NCBI RefSeq assembly: GCF_000142905.1
Contig: NW_013657654.1
Location: forward strand, 60,360-124,359
Source: Thecamonas trahens ATCC 50062
Taxonomy: Eukaryota > Apusozoa > Apusomonadida > Apusomonadidae
DNA: 64,000 nucleotides
Direction of reading: 5' to 3'
Shown here: positions 56,264 to 64,000 of the stretch, piece by piece
How positions within the stretch are numbered: position 1 is the stretch's first letter
Layout: every line of letters begins with the position of its first letter
The notes under the pieces: generated by a model
What the model was told of the DNA's origin: nothing
The model's database searches: none
What the model saw: only the letters and a program-made list of their open reading frames with translations
Program-made: the position numbers and the translations under genes

Positions 56264-56304
<41 letters not shown>

Positions 56305-56441
56305 TGCGGGGGAAAAACAACACAAAAATTTCAAACCTTTTAGCGTTGGCGCGCCACTGGGCCACCAACCAACTGAGTCACGACCGATACGGGCAGGAGC
56401 AGCTAGAGGGCGCTCGGTCCCGCACACCTCACTCAGAACAC
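56024..56441. promoter_or_regulatory. Promoter region of the kinesin gene with TGATCA words and GT repeat
   Basis: TGATCA occurs at about 56113, 56140 and 56205, with a GATC variant at 56259. A GT microsatellite of about 19 units (56266-56303) follows. The MFS gene's 3' end is also here. No RNA gene is recognised. Confidence 0.4.
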
Positions 56442-59300
56442 ATGCATCAGCGTAGGTACAAGGTGGTGCAGGCCAAGACCGACACGGGCCTGCGAAGCTC
56501 CCGGGCACGGCCTGCGCCAGCGCCGGCCAAGGCCGAGCTGCTGGCCTCCTCGGTCATGTCTGACGACGAGAACGAGGCTGGCGGGCAAGTCGCCGGTCGT
56601 GCTCCTGTGGGGCGGGAGCGGCAAGTGCTGGGCGCGCGGAACGGACGGAAGGAGAGCAACCGAGAGCAGAAGGTGACCAAGGCCCCGGGCGCGGCGGCAA
56701 GGTCGTCGGCGGATCTGCGCGGCCGGGTGGAGGACATGGAGGAGCTCGTGCTCTCGCTCAAGTCGCAGATCATTCGCTCGTCTGGCGAGATGGAGGCTGT
56801 CGATGAGCAGATTGGCACTATGGCCAAGGCCAAGTCCGAGCTGCGGCGGAGCCTGGTGGCCACGGCTACCGCCTCGCCGCGGAACTCGCCGTATCCGGCT
56901 GGCAAGTGCCCGACGTGCGCAGCGTCAAAGGCCGCAGCCAACGTCGCCCGCGAGGAGGCTGCTGCTGCGCTGGATGCCGCCGAAATGGCCAAGGCTGAGC
57001 TGGCCGAGGTCAAGGCAGACTCGGCGGTTCCGTGCGATGCCTGCATTCGGCTGGAAGACGAGCTGGCAGATGCGGTGGCCAAGGCCGCGTCGGCAGCGGC
57101 CGCTGCCGCCGCCCAGAACCTCGAGATCGCCGAGTTGCGCGAAAAGGCAGCCGCCGAGTGCGAGGGCTGCATCGCCGTCACGGCACGACTGTCAGATGCT
57201 ACCCAGGTTGCGCGGCTGGCTGAGGAGAAGCGCGACGGCGCGGTCAAGGCTGCCGCGGCTGCGACGACCGAGCGCGATGCCGCGCTTGCTGCACGCGACG
57301 AGCTGGCCTCCAAGCTGGCGACGTTTGAGGCAGCCCAGACTGACGCCTCAGCGGCGGTGACTGAGCTCACGACTCGGGTGGAGCTTGCTGAGGCCGAGCG
57401 CGATGCTGCGGTCTCGGCAGTGGCGGAGCTCACGGATGCAGTGGCGGAGGCAACCGCCCGCGCCGATGCAGCGGCTGCGGATGCTGAGGCTGCGGCTGCG
57501 GCGCGCGACGAGGCCTCGGCCGCTCACGATGGCCTTGTCGCCGAGTTGGAGATCACCTCCTGTGGCCGTGACGAGGCTATTGCCGCTCGTGACGAGCTGG
57601 CGGCGGAGCTTGCGCTCGCGGTCAGCGCTCGCGACGAGGCCAGCGAGGCTTGCACCAGCATCCAAACCGAGCTGACTCAGGTGATGGCAGCGCGCGATGC
57701 AGCTGCTGCGTCGGCGGCCGAGCTGAGCGCAACGCTTGAGACCACGAGTGCTGAGCTGGACGATGCACGGTCGCAGCTAGAGGAGCTGCAGACCGAGGCC
57801 GAGACCGCAGCAGCTGAGGCCAAGGCGGCGGCGGCGGCGGAGGTCGAGAGCCTCAAGGCTGAGCACGCAACCGCTATCGGCGAGATGCAGACCATGTTTG
57901 CGCAGCTCGAGGACAACTGCTCGCAGCTTGCGGCAACGTGCGAGTCGCTGACATCGCAGCTTGACACGGCTGAGTCGGCCAACCTCGAGTTCGAGACTCG
58001 GGTGGCCGAGCTGGAGGCCGCCACCGAGGCAGCACGCAGCGAGACGACTGCAGCGCTCAAAGTGGGCGAAGAGCTGCGCACGGCGCTCGCGGCATCCAAC
58101 GAGGCGCTGGAGGCCGAGCGTGTGTCACGAGAGAGCGCCGATGCGCGAGCGGCCGAGCTGGAGGCCGAGCTGGAGGCTGTCAAGGCGGCGCGGCATGCGG
58201 ACGAGATGCACCGGCGGGCGCTGCACGAGATGGTGCAGAAGCTCCGTGGCAACATCCGAGTCTTCTGCCGGGTCCGGCCGCTCCTTGGCTCCGAGGGCAC
58301 TAACTCGGGCTCTGTCCCGTATGCCTTCCCCGGCGAGAACCCGGACTTTACCTCGTCGGTCCTTGTGACTGCACCGGGCAAGGGCTCGTCAACCCGCGAG
58401 CGCGAGTACGACTTTCCGTTTGACGCGGTCTTTGGCCCGACCGCCACCCAGGCCGACGTCTACGGCCAGCTTGCGCCATGCGTCCAGTCGGCGCTCGATG
58501 GGTACAACGTGACTGTCTTTGCGTATGGGCAGACCGGCTCGGGCAAGACGTACACCATGGAGGGCTACCCCGAGTGCGGGGTAGAGGCCATTGGAATGAT
58601 TCCGCGGGCGGTGGCTAACATCTTTGAGCGGGCGGCGGCGCAAGCCGAGCTGGGGTGGTCGTACACCTTTGAGGCCTCGTATCTGGAGATCTACAACGAG
58701 ACGGTGCGCGATCTGCTTGCGCCCGACGCCGACGCAGCGGCCGTCGAGCTCGAGGTCCGGATGGACCGCGAGAGCGGCGAGACGTATGCGGCCGGGCTCA
58801 CGTGGCGGCCGGTGGCCCAGGCCGCCGACGTCGACGCGGTGCTCGCGCTTGCGCGGACAAACCGCTCGGTCGGGGCGACGAACATGAACGCGCGCTCGTC
58901 TCGCTCGCACTCGGTTTTCACCCTCAAGATCTCGGGCGCGCACGCCGAGAATGAGACTGCGTGGTCGGGCAAGCTCAACCTCGTCGATCTTGCCGGCTCG
59001 GAGCGACTCGCCAAGTCGCAGTCGTCGGGCGAGCGGCTCAAGGAGACCCAGGCTATCAACAAGTCGCTCTCTGCGCTCTCCAACTGCATTGCCGCCATCG
59101 GCAAGAAGGCCTCGCACATCCCGTACCGCAACTCGAAGCTGACCTATCTCCTCAAGCCTGCGCTCGGCGGCGACTCTAAGGTCCTCATGTTTGCCAACGT
59201 CTCACCGGCGCCGTCCAACATGCAGGAGTCGCTCTGCACTCTCCGCTTTGCCACCAACGTCAACAACACCGTTGTCGGCGTTGCCCATCGCAACGCCTAA
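56442..59300 (+). CDS. Kinesin-14 (C-terminal motor, Ncd/KIFC type)
   Basis: The motor is at the C-terminus, preceded by the kinesin-14 neck LHEMVQKLRGNIRVFCRVRP, which predicts minus-end-directed movement. Motor motifs: GQTGSGKTYTM (P-loop), NMNARSSRSHSVFTLKI (switch I), LNLVDLAGSERLAKSQS (switch II) and YRNSKLTYLLKPALGG. The N-terminal 150 residues are basic and Arg/Ala-rich, a likely second microtubule-binding site, followed by about 450 residues of Ala/Glu-rich coiled coil with CPTCAASKAA, CDACIRLEDE and CEGCIAVTAR at regular spacing. The Met at 56442 is the first good start; MSDDENEAGG at 56556 is an alternative. The frame is intact. The probable role is spindle or minus-end transport. 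Confidence 0.94.
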   Translation: MHQRRYKVVQAKTDTGLRSSRARPAPAPAKAELLASSVMSDDENEAGGQVAGRAPVGRERQVLGARNGRKESNREQKVTKAPGAAARSSADLRGRVEDMEELVLSLKSQIIRSSGEMEAVDEQIGTMAKAKSELRRSLVATATASPRNSPYPAGKCPTCAASKAAANVAREEAAAALDAAEMAKAELAEVKADSAVPCDACIRLEDELADAVAKAASAAAAAAAQNLEIAELREKAAAECEGCIAVTARLSDATQVARLAEEKRDGAVKAAAAATTERDAALAARDELASKLATFEAAQTDASAAVTELTTRVELAEAERDAAVSAVAELTDAVAEATARADAAAADAEAAAAARDEASAAHDGLVAELEITSCGRDEAIAARDELAAELALAVSARDEASEACTSIQTELTQVMAARDAAAASAAELSATLETTSAELDDARSQLEELQTEAETAAAEAKAAAAAEVESLKAEHATAIGEMQTMFAQLEDNCSQLAATCESLTSQLDTAESANLEFETRVAELEAATEAARSETTAALKVGEELRTALAASNEALEAERVSRESADARAAELEAELEAVKAARHADEMHRRALHEMVQKLRGNIRVFCRVRPLLGSEGTNSGSVPYAFPGENPDFTSSVLVTAPGKGSSTREREYDFPFDAVFGPTATQADVYGQLAPCVQSALDGYNVTVFAYGQTGSGKTYTMEGYPECGVEAIGMIPRAVANIFERAAAQAELGWSYTFEASYLEIYNETVRDLLAPDADAAAVELEVRMDRESGETYAAGLTWRPVAQAADVDAVLALARTNRSVGATNMNARSSRSHSVFTLKISGAHAENETAWSGKLNLVDLAGSERLAKSQSSGERLKETQAINKSLSALSNCIAAIGKKASHIPYRNSKLTYLLKPALGGDSKVLMFANVSPAPSNMQESLCTLRFATNVNNTVVGVAHRNA

Positions 59301-59445
59301 GCTGGCTGCCATGCAACTGTAACCTGTCGGAGTAACACGTCGATCCCACCAAACTACGGGCGCAGAGCGGGCGAGGCCTTTTTTAACCTGCTCCTGCTGT
59401 GGTGCTTGTGCGAGTTCACCTTCTCTGCGGCGTGCTGTGCACTTC

Positions 59446-60558
59446 TCATTGCGCGTACGAGGCGTAGGCGTAGCGGTCGCGGCGATCCGTAAAGTCGGCC
59501 TGGTAGGTGGAGCGGAAGGCCTTGCGGGTGGCGGCGGAGCGGGCGGCAGTCGCGGAGCGGGCGGCGGAGCCCTGACCGCGGGTGGCGGCGGTGGCGTGGG
59601 TGTTGGCGTACGAGGCCGTGGTGGCCATAGCGCGCTGCATCGAGGTCTCGAGCGTGGCCTGCGGAGCCGAGGCGGCGATGGCATCGGCGTTGGCGACGTC
59701 GTGGACGCCCGAGACGAGCGCGGGCTGCGGGGCGGCGGCGCCGAGGCGGAACGAGGCGGCCTCGATGTCTGCGTCGAGGACGCCGACGGTCTTCTGGAGG
59801 TGGCGGACCTTGGCGAGGGCCTCGCCGCGAAGGCGGGTCTCCTCGGCGCGCCGGGCGCGGAGCGCGTTGAGCTGGCTGGCCACCGACGCCGACTCGGACT
59901 CGAGCGTGGCGAGCGCCTCGCCCGCCTCGCCGGTAAAGGCGGAGGCCTCTGCCAGCGACGCGTTGGTGGCCATCTTCTGGGCCTCGAGAGCCTCAAGCGA
60001 GGCAAGCACGTCGCCTTGCTCGGCAAGGACAGCACGCATGGCCTCGATGAGCGCGGCCTTCTCGGCGTCGAGGGCGGCGAGGCGGGCGCGGGCGGCGCGG
60101 ATGCGATCGTCAACCGACGCGATCTCGTCCGACGCGCCCTCTGCAGCTGCTCGCGAGGTAGCGAGCGCCGTCGACGACGCAGCGTGCGCCTCGGCGAGCG
60201 CGTCGAGCGAGGCCTCCAATCCGGCCACAATGGGCGCTGACGCAGCGAGCGACGCATTGAGGGCGTCGAACTGGGCTCGGGCCTCGGCGAGCTCGGTCTC
60301 GGCCTCGGCACGCGACCTCGTCTGGCTCCGGACCTGGGTCAGCGGCGCTGGCGGAGCCGTACTCGCTGTCTGCGTCGCCTTGAGTGCCGCCGACGAAGTC
60401 GTCAGCGCAGCGCTCGACGCCGGCCGGAACGCTGTTGCCGCCGTTGTCGCTGCCAGCGCCGACTGGAGGGTCGAGCCGGGCATGGGCACACCGGCAGTCT
60501 TGCGCAGCGGCGCCTCGATGATAATCCGCTGCCCGTTGGCCTCCACACGCACAGACAT
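59446..60558 (-). CDS. Ala/Glu-rich coiled-coil protein of unknown function
   Basis: I do not recognise the family. The 370-residue protein begins MSVRVEANGQRIIIEAPLRK, has an Ala/Thr-rich stretch, then about 200 residues of predicted coiled coil (ETELAEARAQFDALNASLAA; RLAALDAEKAALIEAMRAVL), and an Arg/Ala/Thr/Tyr tail ending RRDRYAYASYAQ. It converges on the kinesin gene. A cytoskeletal or flagellar role is plausible from the composition but is only inference. The frame is intact and there are no membrane segments. Confidence 0.65.
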   Translation of the reverse strand: MSVRVEANGQRIIIEAPLRKTAGVPMPGSTLQSALAATTAATAFRPASSAALTTSSAALKATQTASTAPPAPLTQVRSQTRSRAEAETELAEARAQFDALNASLAASAPIVAGLEASLDALAEAHAASSTALATSRAAAEGASDEIASVDDRIRAARARLAALDAEKAALIEAMRAVLAEQGDVLASLEALEAQKMATNASLAEASAFTGEAGEALATLESESASVASQLNALRARRAEETRLRGEALAKVRHLQKTVGVLDADIEAASFRLGAAAPQPALVSGVHDVANADAIAASAPQATLETSMQRAMATTASYANTHATAATRGQGSAARSATAARSAATRKAFRSTYQADFTDRRDRYAYASYAQ

Positions 60559-60949
60559 GCCTTCAAACGTAGTGCGGTGCCCCCCCCTCTCTCCCCTCTC
60601 CCCTCACCTTGGCCACGACTGCCACCCCCTCCCGCCCGCTCGCCCGCCCGCCTGCCCTCCTCCCGCTGCTTCGCTTGCAAACCGTCGCCGTCTCGTCTCC
60701 CGCCCGCAACGCCTGCCCACCAACCGCCAACCGCCAACCGCCAACCGCCATCCAACACTCTACATGAGGTAAAAAAAATTAGTCGCCACCCCCCACCCGC
60801 CCCCCCCCCCTTCCTCGCTCCCCTCCCCTGTGACCACACTTCCCCTATGACCACACCTCCATGTCACACCTCCGTCACACTCCCCTCTCCCCCCTCCCCT
60901 CCCTCCCCCCACCACGCCCCACCACGCCCACCCGCCCACCCGCCCCACC
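60559..60949. promoter_or_regulatory. Divergent C-rich intergenic region
   Basis: Between two divergent starts the + strand is strongly pyrimidine/C-rich, including a C12 run (60799-60810) and CCAACCGCCAACCG repeats (60720-60750), and an A-rich GGTAAAAAAAATTAG (60768-60783). No gene is recognised. Confidence 0.4.
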
Positions 60950-62250
60950 ATGCCTCCGCCATGGATTCTCGCTGCCATCGTCGTCCTCGCCACAGGCATC
61001 GTCGCCCCAGTGGCTGGCCGTGCACCGCGTGCGCTCGCTGGCTCGGTCACGGTCGCCCCGCACGACGGCTTCTCCGTCCTCTCCTCGCCGCTCTGCCCCT
61101 GCTCGCTCAACTTCACCTTTACCTCCTCGTCGGGCAATGCGTCTGCTGCGGCCTTTGATCTCTACATCCTCACCCATACCCAGTACGGCGAGCTAGTCAA
61201 CGATGGCCGCTCGCTCGCGCTCGAGCCGCACTGCCTCGATGCGTTGCAGTGCTCGCCGGGCGCGGGCAAGAGATCCGCTTTGCCGACGAAGCCGTCTTTC
61301 TTGTTCTCGGGCCGAGTGCCGGCTCGACCGCCAGCCAGGATGTGGTCTACCGCGTCTCCATTCGCCCGACCGGGACTTGCATCGCCGCCATCGCCGGCAT
61401 CGCCACCCTGTGGTTGGTGATTGTTGTCGGCGTGGCGGGCGTGTGCTGTGGCTACTCGCTCTACCGCCGCAAGCACGCCCGGCCCATCGCTGGTCAAAGC
61501 AGCGGTGAGTCGGTCAACGAGGCATCGGCGCTGGTGGCCGGTTCGGGAGGCACACACGCTGAGCTCGGGCACAAGCCGCACATCGACGCTCGGGTCTCCA
61601 TCAAGACGCTCGTCACTCGCCGGCCATTCCCTGTCCCGCGTGAGCCATTTGCCACTTGGTGCCGGCACGAGCACCCATACCTCTGGCCGTTCTACCCGTA
61701 CGCCGACGAGCCGCTCGTCAAGTCGGACCGGATCATGGTCACCCTCACCGCAACCGCCGTCAACGTTCTGATCAACACGGCATGGGCGTCGGGCATGACC
61801 TCGGACTCGTCACAGTCCTCGTTCTCCACCTCGGCAAGCTACCCGCGGGTCAATCTTGTCCACTACCTCGCCATCCTGCCGCTTGTGGTCATCGCCAAGT
61901 CGCTCACCGCCCTTGCCGTCTACCATCTGTACTTGGCAGCGGCCTGGGCTCGCGCGAGGCGCGAGGCCAAGAGCGACGGGCACGATCCGCCGATTGTCCT
62001 CGGCTTCTCCAAGGCTGCGCTCATCACGCTTGCTGCATCGGTTGCCGTCTTTGGTCTCCTTCTTTTCATCTACATCCTCATCATTGTTGCCATGATCCAC
62101 CTCGCCGAAGACGAGAACTGCTACCAGGTCGTGGTCGGCACGCTCTTTGGCATCCTCCTCGCCGAGTTCCTCGACATCACCGTGGTGTTTGCCGCCCGCG
62201 CCGGCGCCCTTTACAAGGTCCTGCTGATGCGCGGGAGTGGGGCCGAGTAG
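60950..62250 (+). CDS. Signal-peptide multi-pass membrane protein, family not recognised
   Basis: From ATG 60950 a signal peptide (WILAAIVVLATGIVAPVAG) leads to an ectodomain with CPCSLNFTFTSSSGNASAAA, then one membrane helix (IAAIAGIATLWLVIVVGVAG) and a cytosolic loop containing RHEHPYLWPFYPYADEPLVK, followed by three more hydrophobic segments (IMVTLTATAVNVLINTAWA; LAILPLVVIAKSLTALAVYH; LLLFIYILIIVAMIHLA). The HPYL..F....E..VKSDRIMV pattern loosely recalls the block after the first helix of polycystin-1-like proteins, but too little matches for an assignment. The frame changes once near 61260 (CLDALQCSPG then GQEIRFADEAVFLV), restored by one added base in a G-rich run. Confidence 0.6.
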
Positions 62251-62333
62251 CGCAAAGGACGGCGTCCCTCGACTCGCGTCCGGCAACAGGCGAAGCGGCA
62301 ACGCCATCTTGCTTTCATTGAACAGGCTATCAG

Positions 62334-63885
62334 TTAGAAGTTCTCCTTGTTGAAGACCAGCTGGATGCCCGAGGTGACGTCTGTGAGAATGTTGGCGAGG
62401 TAGCGGAGCTTACTGGCAATGACGGCCGGGCCGCAAAGGAAGATGCCGATCGTGCCCGGTGGCGCCGGCGGCTGAGTCCGGTGGCGGTCGGCGTAGCGGC
62501 GGAGGAGACCCTCAAAGTCTGGGCGGCCGTAGTAAGTCGGCGACTGCAGGCCGGTGATGACGTCGCCGCCGCCAGCCGAGCCACCGTGGCCGGCTTCGGC
62601 GTACACGATTTCACGGGCCTCGTCGAGCGAGAGCTTGGCAGTGAGGAAGACGTTGATCTCGAGCAGGTCGCCGAGCGCCTCCTGCTCGAGGGCGGCAAGG
62701 ATGTCGGCAAACCACTCAAAGGCCGACTTGTCACGGCAAGTCCAGATAAAGTAGACCTTGGAGAGCCGCATCGAGCCCACGTCCATGACGCGGTACCACA
62801 GGTCTTTGAGAATTGAGGCAAACGGCGTGACACCGATACCGGCGCCCACAAGAACCGCCACCTCGTAGTCGTACACATCCTCGGACGCAGACCCGAACGG
62901 GCCGTCGATGCGGAACGAGAGCCCGTACGCGTCGGCCACCTCCGAGTCAATTGGCACGCCAGACTTGTCCCACGAGAGCCCAAGCCGGGCCGCCAGCGCG
63001 CGGGTCCAGTCGCCGACCACACGCACATGGACCGAGCACGTCTCCTCCTGTGGCGCAGAAGTGAGCGTGAACGGGTGCCACTCGTACCGCGCAATCGACG
63101 GGCAGTTAAGGAAGATGTACTGCCCGGCCACCATCCGGAACGACGGCTTGATCAGCTGGATCTCGATGACCGAGCTCGGGTGCTGGATGATGTGCGCAAT
63201 CTGCGTGTCAAAGTTGCCGCGCACCACCCGGAGCGCCCGCTCCAGACAGTAGAGGAAGCCCGGAAGGAGGAACCAGCCCCAGAACTGGTTCGGCTGCAGC
63301 GACGACGGCGTGCCGTGAATGATGAGCAGGCCAAAGAAGATGACAAACAGATGATGCGTGTACCAGAACAGCTCAAAGCACTGCCGCCGCACCTTTTCCA
63401 GCGCAGTCGTGTAGATGAGCACCATGCACATGGTGATGATGTGGCCCGTCGAGCCGGCCACCGTCCCGAACGCCAGCGTGTGCGACGAGTCCTTTGTCTG
63501 GTCGCCCAGCGTGTCGTAGTTGAAGTAGTGCGCCGTCGCGTGCATCGCCACAGACACTGCAATGAGCCATGCACAGAACTTATGGAACTCGATGTTGAGG
63601 TCAAGAGGAATGATCGAGTGCACAAACGTGGCACGAAGTCGCGTCAGCAGGTTGCGGCACACAGGAAGCAGGAGCATCGAGCAGTTAAAGTTGAGCATCG
63701 CCGCCGCTCCACGTGCAATCGTCACACCCTCGCCAAGAAGCGCATACACCTGCTTGTTCTTGCCCGTCCGGTACCGCACGTACGTGAGGAGAAACACAAA
63801 CACGTTGATGCCCATGTACACAATCAGACATGCCGTCGTTCGCCCATTGTTCACCGCAAAGTTCTTGAGCCGCTCTGTCCTCCAT
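62334..63885 (-). CDS. NOX: NADPH oxidase, gp91phox (NOX2) type
   Basis: The enzyme moves electrons from NADPH through FAD and two hemes across the membrane to O2, making superoxide. Visible: six membrane helices with heme His pairs (FHKFCAWLIAVSVAMHATAH and FWYTHHLFVIFFGLLIIHG), FAD site EWHPFTLTSAP, NADPH-binding GPFGSASEDVYDYEVAVLVG and GAGIGVTPFASIL, IFLCGP and the family C-terminus FNKENF. There is no EF-hand region, so it is of the subunit- or Rac-regulated type, not NOX5/DUOX. The conserved frame (ERLKNFAVNNGRTTACLIVY) has an in-frame stop just upstream and no ATG; the ATG at 63885 (MEDR) joins it if one base is dropped. An exon beyond the window edge is the alternative. Confidence 0.92.
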
Positions 63886-63930
63886 CAATTCCCCACCGAC
63901 CACCGAGTAGCGCCCCGCCACAACATCCCC

Positions 63931-63966
63931 GCCCGTCCGCCCGTCCGCCCGTCCGCCCGTCCGCCC
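63931..63966. repeat. CCCGTCCG octamer repeat upstream of NOX
   Basis: Four to five copies of GTCCGCCC in the presumed NOX leader; the + strand is C-rich to the window end. Unlike other leaders here, the coding strand of NOX is G-rich. Confidence 0.7.
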
Positions 63967-64000
63967 ATTCCCCCACCGCCACACCCCGCACCCCCCCCCT

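Overview
The window is GC-rich nuclear DNA of a free-living eukaryotic microbe. Large genes mostly lack introns, and the gene set mixes animal-like and amoeba-like families: TOR kinase, a two-domain membrane adenylyl cyclase, a gp91phox-type NADPH oxidase, a TRIC channel, a kinesin-14, a Rap-GAP/CNH protein, RMC1 and PIG-S. This fits a unicellular relative of animals and fungi; an apusomonad such as Thecamonas is my best guess from memory of that lineage, not something proved here. There are no bacterial operon features.

Layout: a 5'-truncated TOR kinase (1-4982, +) faces RMC1 (5051-7680, -), followed by acetate kinase (-) and a cullin-like CACUL1 relative (-). A divergent promoter leads to 5-formyl-THF cyclo-ligase, TRIC and a four-exon UBC4/5-type E2 (+). 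A long minus-strand PH/Rap-GAP/CNH gene (13591-17465) shares a promoter region with an LRR-ankyrin gene, which runs tail to tail into a Golgi-type glycosyltransferase. Next come a small membrane protein, an ankyrin protein, a torsin-like AAA+ ATPase, a MATE transporter and a second GT61-like enzyme. A minus-strand block then carries a CUB/EGF receptor-like protein, a PSI-domain protein, a PARP-like protein and a 6-kb adenylyl cyclase. To the right lie TIM14 (PAM18), a coiled-coil FYVE-like protein and PIG-S (+), an alpha/beta hydrolase with a His-Gly tail (-), a piggyBac relic, a 20-bp minisatellite, an MFS carrier, a kinesin-14, a coiled-coil protein (-), a signal-peptide multi-pass protein and an NADPH oxidase (-).

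Two patterns cut across the window. First, about twenty clear homologies jump frame by one base with no room for an intron. Most need one base added, and many sit on 3-9 base homopolymers. I treat these as probable sequencing deletions and describe each gene as one unit, but mutation or recoding cannot be excluded. Second, genes are very tightly packed (stop codons of convergent pairs 5-25 bases apart), and many start codons are preceded by long C tracts on the coding strand.

Functionally this is an ordinary dispersed eukaryotic neighbourhood with several membrane and signalling genes (growth control and late endosome, cyclic nucleotide, Rap GTPase, ROS, secretory-pathway glycosylation and GPI anchoring). 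No co-regulated pathway cluster is evident. The most unusual items are the adenylyl cyclase with its catalytic residues arranged opposite to the animal enzyme, the His-Gly tailed hydrolase, the PARP-like protein with repeated ubiquitin-binding-like motifs, and the piggyBac relic next to a minisatellite open in three frames.
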